Below, in pieces: positions 44,200-53,484 of a stretch of DNA of 64,000 nucleotides. The notes beneath the pieces were generated by a model. It ran no database searches. It was not told where the DNA came from and worked only from the letters and a program-made list of their open reading frames with translations. Location: the NCBI RefSeq assembly GCF_001956045.1, contig NZ_MRTH01000018.1, forward strand, positions 96,075 to 160,074, given 5' to 3'. How positions within the stretch are numbered: position 1 is the first letter of the stretch; each line of letters opens with the position of its first letter. A program made the translations under genes and the position numbers. Source of the DNA: Paenibacillus sp. FSL H7-0331 (lineage in GTDB: Bacteria > Bacillota > Bacilli > Paenibacillales > NBRC-103111).

Positions 44200-45528
44200 T
44201 CATTTTTGGGCTTCTAGTAATTGCTGTACCTGTTTTGCTGCCGATTTCACTGCATCCTCCGGAGTAATTGTAAGATCCAACAAAGCTTTTTTGATTTCAT
44301 CCTGAATTTTAATCGATATTTCCTTGTATCCTCTCATCGTCGGCCTTGAACGAGCAAAATCAAGCTGATCATATGCAACGCGATATTGCGGTGTTTTAGT
44401 CCATAGCTGTTTGATTCGATCACTTTCCTTTGCTTCCTTTGTCACTGGTATATACCCTGTTAATTCGCTCAATTGAGCCACATTTTCCTTTTGCGCAAGC
44501 CACTTAATAAAAGCTACGGCAGCCTTCTTTTCCTGCGTTGATGACTTTGCTAGAACAGTCAGATTGGACCCAGTTGTGCTCGCTGCGTACTGCTGCCCTG
44601 CCGGTAGAAAGCCAACACCAAGCTCGAATTTATCCTTTGCTCCCTCAAGCATAGTAGGCAGTGTAGCCGATGTTGTGAAAATGATTGCGGCTTTCTGTGA
44701 GATGAAGTCGTTAATCGCCGATAAATGCGCATTCGATTCCTGACCGGACGGTATCTTCATGGAGCCGTTCTTTATCATGTCTTGATATAACCTGACTGTA
44801 GCGTAGCCGGCTTCGTTGTCGAAAGCGACTTGCTTTTCATCTGGCGAGAACATTTCACCTTTTTGCTGAAACACTCCATCCTCGAAAAAGATCACGTCAA
44901 TAGGCATCTCAAAACCGACAACCGATTTGTTTTTATCAGTCGTTTTTAGAGCAAATGATTTAAGTTCTTCCCAATTTTTCGGGCCTGCATCTGGAAGCCC
45001 TGCGTCACGCAGCATATTTTTGTTGTAGTACATGACAAAAGTACTTCGATAAAAAGGTATACCGAGCAATTGATCCTTGATTAAGGCATTATTCAACATA
45101 CCTGGATGAAAAGCAGCAATTTCTTCTTTTGAAAAATACGTTTTTAAATCGTCCAGTGCACGGGATAAACCGAATTCCGACGTTTGCGTAGTAGCAAGCA
45201 TTGCGATGGCCGGCTGATTCCCCGCAAGAATGGCGGCTTGCAGCTTGGTGGCAAGAGCACTGCCATCCCCCAAGTTCACTCCAGTTACTTTAACCGCGGA
45301 TTGTTCGGAATTATATTTACTGATCATTTCTTCTGTTGCTTTGCTTAGCTGAGCGGCTTGCGCATACCAATATTCAATTTTGGTCACGGAAGCAGCTGTG
45401 TTTTCGGATTTGGCACCTCCCGAGCCTGCTTTATCCCCTGCTGGGTTATCTGTCTTGTTGTTTCCTGCACACCCGGCAATCGATAATACTGTTACTAAGA
45501 TAGTTAAATTTAATAAAAGCTTCTTCAT
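44200..45528 (-). CDS. Extracellular solute-binding lipoprotein (UgpB-like)
   Basis: This 442-aa protein has a lipoprotein signal (LSIAGC lipobox near residue 20), a Gly/Ser/Lys linker and an SBP_bac_1 domain (KIEYWYAQAAQ; FYRSTFVMYYNKNMLRDAGLPD; TTGSNLTVLAKSS). The fold resembles UgpB-type glycerol-3-phosphate or sugar binders. It is followed by a metallophosphoesterase and preceded by two permeases. The ligand is unknown; a glycerophosphate-type ligand is a hypothesis from context. Confidence 0.88.
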   Translation of the reverse strand: MKKLLLNLTILVTVLSIAGCAGNNKTDNPAGDKAGSGGAKSENTAASVTKIEYWYAQAAQLSKATEEMISKYNSEQSAVKVTGVNLGDGSALATKLQAAILAGNQPAIAMLATTQTSEFGLSRALDDLKTYFSKEEIAAFHPGMLNNALIKDQLLGIPFYRSTFVMYYNKNMLRDAGLPDAGPKNWEELKSFALKTTDKNKSVVGFEMPIDVIFFEDGVFQQKGEMFSPDEKQVAFDNEAGYATVRLYQDMIKNGSMKIPSGQESNAHLSAINDFISQKAAIIFTTSATLPTMLEGAKDKFELGVGFLPAGQQYAASTTGSNLTVLAKSSTQEKKAAVAFIKWLAQKENVAQLSELTGYIPVTKEAKESDRIKQLWTKTPQYRVAYDQLDFARSRPTMRGYKEISIKIQDEIKKALLDLTITPEDAVKSAAKQVQQLLEAQK

Positions 45529-45558
45529 AAGGTTCTCTCCTTTTAATGGTTCAATTAT

Positions 45559-46392
45559 CTATTTGATGCCGCTGTATGTAAAAGCGGACTTGATGTGTTT
45601 ACTGGCAAACAAATAGATCATAAATATCGGCGCCACTAGAATAACATTACCAGCCATCAGTAATTGCCAATGCGTACCCTCGGTATTGGTCAATTTGATC
45701 ATTCCAACCGTCAACGTATGAAGCTGCTCGCTGCTCGTCATGATTAGCACCCAAAATAAATCGTTCCAGTGCGTGATAAAAAGCAGCAAAGTGACGGTAA
45801 CTATGATTTGCTTGATCATTGGAAGCAGCATATTCAACACGAGTCTTCCTTCTGACAGCTGCTCCAACTTTGCCGCATCAATAATGTCATCCGGTAATTG
45901 CTTGAATGATTCGGTCAGTAGGAAAATGGCAAATGGCGAAACCATATAGGGGATCGTTAATGCTGCATACGTATTTATCCAGCCCAATTCACTGAGCAGC
46001 AGGTAGATAGGAATGATCACAACCTGCATCGGAAGCATCATGCCCGCAAGAATCATGGCGTACACGACTCTGGATCCCTTGAACCGTCTTCGTGCGAACG
46101 CATAAGCAGCTGGTATTGCGACAACCAATTGGAGTGCGGTAGTTAATATGGCTACGAGAAAGCTGTTAAACACATAACGGGGAAAAGGTCCCGTCCTCCA
46201 TACTTCCAAATAGTTCTCAAACATCAATTGCTTCGGGAAAAACGATGGTGGAAAAACCAGCGTCTCCGGCAGCGTCTTAAAGGAGGTGACAATCATCCAA
46301 TAAAACGGGAACAAATAGATCAGTCCGACCGCCAGCAACAAGAGTAACCCTGCCGCTTCTGGGATGTTTACACCAAATACGCGTTTGCTCAT
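45559..46392 (-). CDS. ABC transporter permease (MalG/UgpE-type)
   Basis: This 277-aa protein has six membrane helices and the EAA loop DDIIDAAKLEQLSEGRLVLNML. It belongs to the CUT1 family. Its start lies 19 bases after the partner permease stop. No ATPase gene is in the operon. Confidence 0.92.
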   Translation of the reverse strand: MSKRVFGVNIPEAAGLLLLLAVGLIYLFPFYWMIVTSFKTLPETLVFPPSFFPKQLMFENYLEVWRTGPFPRYVFNSFLVAILTTALQLVVAIPAAYAFARRRFKGSRVVYAMILAGMMLPMQVVIIPIYLLLSELGWINTYAALTIPYMVSPFAIFLLTESFKQLPDDIIDAAKLEQLSEGRLVLNMLLPMIKQIIVTVTLLLFITHWNDLFWVLIMTSSEQLHTLTVGMIKLTNTEGTHWQLLMAGNVILVAPIFMIYLFASKHIKSAFTYSGIK

Positions 46393-46411
46393 TTTTTGAA
46401 CCGCCTTTTGT

Positions 46412-47311
46412 TTAATGGTAATGAACCCGGGAACGTAGTATCAGGAAGTTCGCAATCGTCACAATGGATACAATCACAAACAGGATCACAGCTCCAGTCG
46501 AAGCCTCACCAAATTTATAAAATTCGAATCCCGTTTGATAAATCCAGTAGACTAGCACATTCGAAGAGTTCGCTGGCCCTCCGCTTGTCAGAACTTTGAC
46601 GGAATCAAACACTTGTAAAGAGCTGATGATATTCACAGTCAGCATGAAAAAGAGCGTTGGCGATAACAAAGGAATAATAATTTTGGTAACTATTCGGACA
46701 GGATTTGCACTATCCAAACGTGCGGCTTCTAGCACGGGTATCGGAATAGCGTGCATGCCCGCAATAATGAGCAAAATATTAAATCCGAGACTTTTCCATA
46801 TGGCCACCAGAATCAATGACATCAACGAAGTGGCCGGACTATCGATCCATAGTAACGTGGGCAAGTGAAGCGATTGGAGTATCATGTTCAATAACCCATA
46901 ATCCTTATCCATCATCCACATCCATAATAAAGATATGGATACTAATGGGATGATATGGGGCGTGAACACCGCAGTCTGAACAAATTGATGCAGTTTTCCG
47001 GGACGATTCAACAGAACTGCCAGGATAAGCGATAAAGTACAGGAAATAGAGACCGTAAAAAATGAATAGAAGAACGAATTTCGTAAAACCTGCAAGAAAT
47101 CTTGTGATTGTGCTAAGCTCAAGTAGTTCTGTACGTCAACAAACTTCCACGTATTGCTTAGCAGATCAACTTTGTAAAGACTAAGATAGAATAGGTAAAT
47201 AACGGGATAAACCGTAAACACGAGACACCCGATCAATGCAGGCAAGATGTAAAGAAAGGGTCTGTAATCGATACGATGGCTCCGAGTCAAATTTGTTCTC
47301 TCCTTTGGCAT
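46412..47311 (-). CDS. ABC transporter permease (MalF/UgpA-type)
   Basis: This 299-aa protein has six membrane helices and the EAA-like loop IPVLEAARLDSANPVRIVTKI. It pairs with the downstream MalG/UgpE-type permease. It starts 16 bases after the tyrosine phosphatase-like gene, so the two are one transcript. Confidence 0.92.
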   Translation of the reverse strand: MPKERTNLTRSHRIDYRPFLYILPALIGCLVFTVYPVIYLFYLSLYKVDLLSNTWKFVDVQNYLSLAQSQDFLQVLRNSFFYSFFTVSISCTLSLILAVLLNRPGKLHQFVQTAVFTPHIIPLVSISLLWMWMMDKDYGLLNMILQSLHLPTLLWIDSPATSLMSLILVAIWKSLGFNILLIIAGMHAIPIPVLEAARLDSANPVRIVTKIIIPLLSPTLFFMLTVNIISSLQVFDSVKVLTSGGPANSSNVLVYWIYQTGFEFYKFGEASTGAVILFVIVSIVTIANFLILRSRVHYH

Positions 47312-47327
47312 AAGAGTTATAAGTCGA

Positions 47328-48353
47328 TTAAGTGTCGGTTAATAACATGTCTTGAAGCTGTTCCCGATTCGAAGCTGTTAAACCGACCGCTTCTTCCAAA
47401 TAACGGTCGATGTCCCCGTAACGTATATGGATTTCATCGAATGCAGCCTGAAGGTACTCTTGTCTCGCTTGCATCACAGCCCATAGAACATCCCAATCCT
47501 CTTCATGCGTAAGCTTCGGTTTAAGGAGAGCTAGGGTTTGTAGATCCGCTTCTTCTCTGTACGTATTGGTAAGTAGATAGTCTTCCATTATGGTTTGTTT
47601 CGGGACACCCAACGCCAGTAGAACAATCGCCGATCCGAAGCCTGTGCGATCCTTTCCGGCGGCGCAATGCTGTACCATCGGCAGATGGCCGGGCGTTAAC
47701 AGAAGTTCGAACAAGGTGGCAAATGACTTCGTAAAATCGGAAACATACCGCTGATTGGCAATTGTCAACATTTCACCCGTTGGGCCCAGTAAATGAAGCT
47801 TGTCCATGGTGATCATGTCCATATAGTTCATTCGTGAACGATGCCTTGGAGATTTAACTTCAATAGGAATTCCAAATTGCTGAGCATCCCCGATTGATGG
47901 GTTTGGTTTTAATTTCGCCTCGTATTCTGCTCGGTAATCGCAAATCATCTTCAGTCCGCAATGCTGTAAGTACAGCCGGTCAGCCTCAGTCAAACCTATC
48001 AGTTCTTCTGATCGATAAAGCAATCCCCATTTAATATAACGCCCGTCAGTCGTTGCATATCCGCCCATATCGCGAAAATTCATGGAGCCTTGGAGCGGTA
48101 ATCTCCTTTCGCTTGTAATTCGAGCTCCCCCGAACTCAGACTTCAATTTAAAATATGTTCTTCGTCCAGGATGCGGGTCATCGAATGATAATGACGAAAC
48201 ACCTGCAGACGTTTCATCCAATTCTTCATTTACATCAATCGGCGACACCCCAGTAAAAACCTTCACTTTTCCCAATGCCATTTCCTTGTTCCATTGAATG
48301 TGCATTCGGTTTCCAATACGATTTACTTCTATGTTTGATAATTGAATCTCCAT
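47328..48353 (-). CDS. Tyrosine-protein phosphatase family protein
   Basis: This 341-aa protein has a beta-rich N-terminal domain (about 1-85), then a DSP/Y_phosphatase3 domain. This begins SMNFRDMGGYATTDGRYIKWGLLYRS and carries the P-loop HCAAGKDRTG (CX5R, catalytic Cys). The family includes PTPs and lipid or inositol phosphatases. It is the first gene of the ABC operon and has no signal peptide. Together with the metallophosphoesterase at the operon end it suggests stepwise dephosphorylation of an imported molecule. Confidence 0.88.
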   Translation of the reverse strand: MEIQLSNIEVNRIGNRMHIQWNKEMALGKVKVFTGVSPIDVNEELDETSAGVSSLSFDDPHPGRRTYFKLKSEFGGARITSERRLPLQGSMNFRDMGGYATTDGRYIKWGLLYRSEELIGLTEADRLYLQHCGLKMICDYRAEYEAKLKPNPSIGDAQQFGIPIEVKSPRHRSRMNYMDMITMDKLHLLGPTGEMLTIANQRYVSDFTKSFATLFELLLTPGHLPMVQHCAAGKDRTGFGSAIVLLALGVPKQTIMEDYLLTNTYREEADLQTLALLKPKLTHEEDWDVLWAVMQARQEYLQAAFDEIHIRYGDIDRYLEEAVGLTASNREQLQDMLLTDT

Positions 48354-48386
48354 TACTTTATAGTACCCCTTTCTTATGTATCCATT

Positions 48387-48410
48387 ATTGTATACATATT
48401 AGTGTACAAT
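48387..48410. promoter_or_regulatory. Inverted repeat in the GntR/phosphatase divergent region
   Basis: ATTGTA-N12-TACAAT, with inner TATACA/TGTACA similarity, lies 34 bases before the phosphatase start. It is a candidate GntR operator. Confidence 0.45.
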
Positions 48411-48554
48411 TCATTTGTTAAATGAATATCATCGTTTAATGAAGAATTTATTAATGAAAATGCCACCGCCAGCAGTGGACTCAGATTCGTTTTTTATTGC
48501 AACATCGAGTCAAACCGTGTAGAATTCTAGTGAGATAAAGCTGAAGGGAACATT

Positions 48555-49217
48555 TTGACAATGCCCAAATTATCCTTAGAGTCTATTGCCTATACAAATA
48601 TTCGCCAAAAGATTATCTCTTGCGAGTACTTGCCTGGAACGGTATTATCCGAAAACGAGCTTGCCATCGAATTTAATATGAGTCGCACTCCGATTCGTTC
48701 CGCACTCTCTCATTTGGAATCAGAAGGATTTATCGTTTCCTTCAACAAACGGGGCATCTTGGTGAAGGATATCTCGCATAAAGAACTCGTACACATCTAT
48801 GAATCGATTTTGGCCCTGCAATTGTACGTGCTGGATCAAGCCGTATTACGTCAATACACATTTGATGAAAAGAAATTAAAATCATATCTGGAAATACAGA
48901 TAGAAGCCAGCCAAAAAAATGATTATAAGGTATACATCGAAAATTCCGTTTTGTTCAGACGAACTGTCATTTCCGCAGCGAACAACGATACGATGCTGAA
49001 TATGATCGATTCCTACAAAGACAAGGTCATAATGAAATCATTACTTCATTGGAAACAAACACCCCATCTGCAGCACTACTCTGCAAATCGAATCAATCAA
49101 TCGGTATACGAATCAATACTTAAAGGGAATTTCGGAGAAGCCAAACAATCACTGATCGAAGCCTTTGAAAAGATCCTATATCGGACTGCGATGGATGTTC
49201 CGGGGTTTGATAGCTAA
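48555..49217 (+). CDS. GntR family regulator (FCD-type)
   Basis: This 220-aa protein has an N-terminal winged HTH (AYTNIRQKIISCEYLPGTVLSENELAIEFNMSRTPIRSAL) and a helical effector domain of FadR/FCD type. TTG 48555 is favoured by AAGGGAA spacing; ATG 48561 is an alternative. It is divergent from the phosphatase/ABC operon and is its likely regulator. Confidence 0.88.
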   Translation: MTMPKLSLESIAYTNIRQKIISCEYLPGTVLSENELAIEFNMSRTPIRSALSHLESEGFIVSFNKRGILVKDISHKELVHIYESILALQLYVLDQAVLRQYTFDEKKLKSYLEIQIEASQKNDYKVYIENSVLFRRTVISAANNDTMLNMIDSYKDKVIMKSLLHWKQTPHLQHYSANRINQSVYESILKGNFGEAKQSLIEAFEKILYRTAMDVPGFDS

Positions 49218-49220
49218 AGC

Positions 49221-49295
49221 AAGTGCCCCCCTTAGAATCCACATTGGAATAAACTCAAAGTTTATCCAATGTGAACTCTAAGGGGGGCACTTTTT
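49221..49295 (+). terminator. Very long hairpin terminator after the GntR gene
   Basis: AAGTGCCCCCCTTAGA pairs with TCTAAGGGGGGCACTT, and an inner stem CACATTGGA-TAAAC/GTTTA-TCCAATGTG extends it, giving about 33 paired bases with few interruptions. TTTTT follows. It is four bases past the stop codon. Confidence 0.75.
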
Positions 49296-49437
49296 GCGAG
49301 TGGTAAACTCGGTAAGCAGCCAACATTGATTTGTAAATCAAATATTTCATAAGCTCAACCAGAACTTACTGGATGCCCAACTTCGTGTATGTAAGCATAT
49401 ATCGGCCGATTGAAAAATTCAACAAAATACTTATATC

Positions 49438-49471
49438 TACTTAAATTATACTTTAATATACTTAAATTATA
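49438..49471 (+). promoter_or_regulatory. Direct repeats upstream of the DeoR gene
   Basis: TACTTAAATTATA occurs at 49438-49450 and 49459-49471, exactly 21 bases apart (two helical turns), ending 30 bases before the DeoR start codon. It is a candidate regulator-binding or promoter region. Confidence 0.4.
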
Positions 49472-49501
49472 TGATAAAGTTACTTACAAGAGGTGAGATT
49501 G

Positions 49502-50296
49502 ATGTATCAAGAAGAACGATTACTGAAAATACTCGACTATATTAATATACATCACGCGATGAGTGTTATGGATATCTGTTCTCTTTTAGATGTATCTAGG
49601 GATACAGCCCGAAGAGATATTGTTAAATTAGTACAAGAAGGAGTTGTTATCCGTACACATGGAGGTGTCGCTCTGCCTCAATTGCAGAAGGAAATAGCCA
49701 CGTATCAGGAACGTTTAATTGACGAAACAGACAGTAAAAGAACCATTGGGAAGTTAGCAGCTAAACTGGTCCAGGATCGGGAAACAGTCATTTTAGACGT
49801 ATCAACTACGGTACAGTCTGTAGCAGAGCAAATTACAGCTAAAAACATTACGGCTATCACACATTCCATTGATATTGTAGGGATTCTGGCAGGTCGGGAA
49901 GATCTGCAAGTTTATGTGCTCGGCGGCTATTTACATGCCCAAAATCGGTTATTATTCGGACCCTCCGTCATCGATAAGCTAAGAGAATTAAGAGCTGATA
50001 AGGCATTTATCGGAGCTACAGCTATACGAGCCGATGGGCTTTACTTTCCTTACGAAGATGATGTTTCTGTTAAAAAAGAGATGGCCCGCAGATCGGATCA
50101 GGTAATTGTTGTCGCAGATTTCACGAAGTTTACGAGCAAGTCGGTTTATCGTTTAGATTTTGACTTTGTAGACATTTTGATTACCGATCAAGAGGTGCCT
50201 ATCGAAATAAGAGAAGTACTTCATAATAAAAATATAACGATTATTCAATGTGCGGAGAAAGACAAATTCGAGGAGGATTACAGAGATGAGTCTTAA
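49502..50296 (+). CDS. DeoR/GlpR family sugar-responsive regulator
   Basis: This 264-aa protein has an N-terminal HTH (MSVMDICSLLDVSRDTARRDIVKLVQEG; VIRTHGGVAL) and a DeoR C-terminal sensor domain that binds sugar phosphates (ILDVSTTVQSVAE; GATAIRADGLYFPYEDDVSVKKEM). ATG 49502 follows AGAGGTGA. It overlaps the start of nagA by 11 bases, so GlcNAc-6-P or a related sugar phosphate is the probable effector. Confidence 0.9.
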   Translation: MYQEERLLKILDYINIHHAMSVMDICSLLDVSRDTARRDIVKLVQEGVVIRTHGGVALPQLQKEIATYQERLIDETDSKRTIGKLAAKLVQDRETVILDVSTTVQSVAEQITAKNITAITHSIDIVGILAGREDLQVYVLGGYLHAQNRLLFGPSVIDKLRELRADKAFIGATAIRADGLYFPYEDDVSVKKEMARRSDQVIVVADFTKFTSKSVYRLDFDFVDILITDQEVPIEIREVLHNKNITIIQCAEKDKFEEDYRDES

Positions 50297-51434
50297 AATT
50301 TTACACAATGTAAACGTGATTCAAGAAGATAACTCTCGTTTATCTGCGGTACTTTGGATACGTGACGGAATTATTGAAAAGATAGAAAGTGGTCTGTCTT
50401 CTCTTCCTGAGGGCGAATATGAACTTATGGATGGTCAAGGACATTTATTAATACCAGGCATGATCGATGTTCATATTCACGGTGCCAACGGGTTTGATAT
50501 GATGGATGGAAGTGAGACGAGTATTCAAGAGGTGTCTCGGGCTTGTGCACAAACAGGCTGCACCTCGTTCCTGGTCACTTCCGTCAGCTCGACTATTGAA
50601 CAATTATTAACTATGATTCGTAGTGTGAAACGTGTCATAGGGCATGAAGTCGGGGCCAAAATTGCAGGGCTTCATCTAGAGGGTCCTTACCTGAATCCGA
50701 AGCGTAAAGGTATGCAAAACGAACGGTTTTTACGACATCCGAACCTTACTGAAATGAAAGAAATTTTTAACGAAGCAGATGGACTAATTAAGATGGTTAC
50801 AATAGCTCCCGAATTACCTGGTGGGATGGAACTCATCTCCTTTCTGAAGGAAATGGGCGTAGTTATCGCGGTCGCCCATTCGGATGCCACATACGAGGAG
50901 GCCAAGCAAGCCTTTGAAGCAGGAGCGAGTCATGTTACGCATTGTTTCAACGGCATGCGTCCGATTCATCATCGGGATCCCGGTCTGGTTGTAGCCGCTT
51001 TTGAAGAAGAACATGTAAGTCTCCAAGCGATTGTAGATGGCATTCATTTGCATCCTGCGATCGTTCGAATGATGCATCGTCTGAAAGGACCAGATGGCAT
51101 GGTACTTATCACTGATGCTTTGCAAGCCATGGGACTAGGTGATGGGAATTATATGTTCGGTGGCCATCATGTTACGGTTTCCGACGGTGTAGCACGCCTG
51201 GAGGATGGAACTTTAGCCTCCAGTACGGTTACAATGAATGAGGCACTGCGACTAACCGTAGAAACCGGCATTCCTTTAAAAGACGCGGTTACAATGGCTA
51301 CAAGATCACCTGCACGAATACTTGGCCTTAATAATACTATAGGTAGTATCTCCATGGGTTTTGATGCTGATCTTGTTTTGTTAGATGAACAATTCCAAGT
51401 TCAATGGACAATGATTAAGGGTTATATCGTCTAA
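50286..51434 (+). CDS. nagA: N-acetylglucosamine-6-phosphate deacetylase
   Basis: This 382-aa amidohydrolase has PGMIDVHIHGANGFDMMDG, LHLEGPYLNPKRKGM (metal Glu), VAHSDATYEEA, HCFNGMRPIHHRDPG and LITDALQAMG with the catalytic Asp. It converts GlcNAc-6-P to glucosamine-6-P and acetate in amino sugar catabolism. ATG 50286 has GAGGAGG upstream and lies within the end of the DeoR gene, so the two are coupled. No nagB gene is present nearby. Confidence 0.92.
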   Translation: MSLKILHNVNVIQEDNSRLSAVLWIRDGIIEKIESGLSSLPEGEYELMDGQGHLLIPGMIDVHIHGANGFDMMDGSETSIQEVSRACAQTGCTSFLVTSVSSTIEQLLTMIRSVKRVIGHEVGAKIAGLHLEGPYLNPKRKGMQNERFLRHPNLTEMKEIFNEADGLIKMVTIAPELPGGMELISFLKEMGVVIAVAHSDATYEEAKQAFEAGASHVTHCFNGMRPIHHRDPGLVVAAFEEEHVSLQAIVDGIHLHPAIVRMMHRLKGPDGMVLITDALQAMGLGDGNYMFGGHHVTVSDGVARLEDGTLASSTVTMNEALRLTVETGIPLKDAVTMATRSPARILGLNNTIGSISMGFDADLVLLDEQFQVQWTMIKGYIV

Positions 51435-51491
51435 TTTTCGGGTGGGATGCTGAGCTGGAATATCTTCCTCCAAATTCCCTCATCCCTCATT

Positions 51492-51524
51492 ACGAGGACT
51501 GCCGAATCATACCGACAGCCTCGT
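51492..51524. terminator. Terminator between nagA and the XRE gene
   Basis: ACGAGGACTGCCG and CGACAGCCTCGT pair with single mismatches around an 8-base loop. TTGTTTTT follows on the plus strand about 5 bases later. It lies between convergent genes. Confidence 0.55.
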
Positions 51525-51613
51525 CCTAGTTGTTTTTGAGCTATCCTTTCCCGATAAAGCCACGATGCCTTAACAAAGCTTTCTGCGCGTTGCCCAGTAA
51601 CTAACAACTTTCC

Positions 51614-52441
51614 TTAAGATCTCTGCAAACTCTTCAGATGCTCCGCAGTTGATGATGATGCGGCATAAATCATGATCTTTAGCGCCGGATTGTTTGGTAG
51701 CTGTAAAGTCACGTGCTCAAACTCCATCTCCCCGATCAATGGATCGCTCCATCGCTTGTGGCAATCGGTGATAACTTGAACGTCATGCCGCAGCCAACAA
51801 GAACGGAACAGTTCACTTATCTGCATAAATTCCTCTATCAGTTCCTTAAACCTCGCGTCATGTTGGAAGTATGCGTAATCTGCTCGAAACCGTGCAATCA
51901 TGACATGTGCTTTTGCTTCCCAATCCTTGTTGTTCATTTGAAGCGATGGATCAGTCAAAAACCGTCTTAACCAATTGGGCCGCTGCTGTATCCCCTTAGA
52001 GAATGCCGGCAGTCTGAACACAACCTCCGCCGCTTTGTTCCACATCAACAAATCCCAACTTCTCCCCAATATAAAAGCAGGATTAGGTTCAAGAGCAAGC
52101 ACTGTTCGCTCCAAACCGGTACTCACCTCTTGATCCACTTCATCTTTCTCTAAATCTACTGGCCTTACCAGCATGCGGAGATGGCGTCGCTCATCCACGG
52201 ACAATCGTAATCCTTCGGACAAGCTATCCAGTACCTGCTCGGATGGATTTACTACTCTGCCCTGTTCCAATGAGGTATACCACGAAGTGCCTATATGGGC
52301 AAGTTGGGCTACCTCTTCACGTCGAAGTCCAGGTGTTCGGCGTCGACCATATGAAGGTAATCCCACTTCTTCGGGAGTAAGGCGCTCTCGACGTGCCCTC
52401 AAAAATTCACCCAGCGATTCGTTTGAAGAACTCTTTTTCAT
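51614..52441 (-). CDS. XRE-type regulator with MmyB-like ligand-binding domain
   Basis: This 275-aa protein has an N-terminal HTH (LGEFLRARRERLTPEEVGLP; GLRREEVAQLAHIGTSWYTSLEQGR) and the C-terminal PAS-like MmyB_LBD (VLALEPNPAFILGRSWDLLMWNKAAEVVF). It is divergent from an NAD-dependent epimerase gene, a common pairing in which the regulator represses a nearby oxidoreductase. Confidence 0.9.
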   Translation of the reverse strand: MKKSSSNESLGEFLRARRERLTPEEVGLPSYGRRRTPGLRREEVAQLAHIGTSWYTSLEQGRVVNPSEQVLDSLSEGLRLSVDERRHLRMLVRPVDLEKDEVDQEVSTGLERTVLALEPNPAFILGRSWDLLMWNKAAEVVFRLPAFSKGIQQRPNWLRRFLTDPSLQMNNKDWEAKAHVMIARFRADYAYFQHDARFKELIEEFMQISELFRSCWLRHDVQVITDCHKRWSDPLIGEMEFEHVTLQLPNNPALKIMIYAASSSTAEHLKSLQRS

Positions 52442-52557
52442 AGATTAGTCCCCTTATCCTGACACTGCCAATCGTACGATAAACACAGGAGGGCAGTTGA
52501 TTCCACGATCTGTAATACTACTAGTATAACACCGACAATATGAGGAGGGCATCGAAA

Positions 52558-53406
52558 ATGAATGTTTTTGTAACTGGAGTAACAGGGAAAATAGGAAGCC
52601 GGTTTGTACCGCGTTTGCTGCAACACGGTCATAACATTAAAGTTTTGGTTCGCGATGCTGCGAAGGCGGATTCGTTTCAACAGCAAGGGGTCGAGGTTAT
52701 AGAAGGTGACCTTTTGCAAATAGAGAGTCTCGCAAATGCGTTGCAAGGCATTGATACCGTGGTACATCTGGCAGCACAATTTCGTGGAGTAGATGAAGCA
52801 ACCGCGAGAAAGTCAAACATCGATGCCAGCATTGGTTTAGCGGAGGCTGCCCTGAAGGCAAACGTTCCAAGATTTGTGTTTGCCAGCACGAATTTAGTGT
52901 ATGGTGCAGGTAATCATAGCAGACCGAGCCGTGAAGATGATGAGCTGCGACCTGTGTTCCCTTATCCACAAACCAAAGTGACAGCTGAAAAAGATTTGCT
53001 TCGGATGCATTGTGAGCAGGGATTAGGGCTTCGTATCTTACGATTTGCTTTTGTTTATGGAGAGTGTGATCCCCATGTCTCGGAATTTCTGCCGATCATG
53101 AGTAAATGGAACCCTGCCAAACGGCTCCATATGGTGCACCATGCGGATGTAGGACAAGCGCTGCAGCTTGCTACCTCCACATCGGACATAGATGGCCGCA
53201 TCTATAACGTTGCCGATGACTCGCCCATAACGGTGTCAGAGCTGATACAACTCCATGGTTTTCCCCACCAAGAATTAACGGGATCCTTGCAGCAAGAGTT
53301 CAATCCATGGGATATGATTGTAGATACAACACGTATAAGAGACGAATTAAACTATCGTCCGATATTCCCTTCGTTCTATACAGCAAGGGATGCAGGAGCT
53401 TTGTAA
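52558..53406 (+). CDS. NAD(P)-dependent epimerase/dehydratase family protein
   Basis: This 282-aa extended SDR has VFVTGVTGKIGSRFVPRLL (GxxGxxG), EGDLLQIESLANAL, VVHLAAQ and an FASTNLVYG segment. YPQTKVTAE replaces the usual YxxxK, since Tyr and Lys are separated by three residues (YPQTK), so the motif is kept. ATG 52558 has GAGGAGGG upstream. The substrate is unknown. Confidence 0.87.
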   Translation: MNVFVTGVTGKIGSRFVPRLLQHGHNIKVLVRDAAKADSFQQQGVEVIEGDLLQIESLANALQGIDTVVHLAAQFRGVDEATARKSNIDASIGLAEAALKANVPRFVFASTNLVYGAGNHSRPSREDDELRPVFPYPQTKVTAEKDLLRMHCEQGLGLRILRFAFVYGECDPHVSEFLPIMSKWNPAKRLHMVHHADVGQALQLATSTSDIDGRIYNVADDSPITVSELIQLHGFPHQELTGSLQQEFNPWDMIVDTTRIRDELNYRPIFPSFYTARDAGAL

Positions 53407-53420
53407 AAATTCCACTTTTT

Positions 53421-53449
53421 AGCCCCTTATCCTTTTTGGGGGCTTTCTC
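53421..53449 (+). terminator. Terminator after the epimerase gene
   Basis: AGCCCC and GGGGCT form the stem with a 12-base loop, followed by TTCTCC, 14 bases after the stop. Confidence 0.55.
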
Positions 53450-53484
53450 CCTAAAGTAAAAAAAACCACGCTGGGCGCAGTTTC

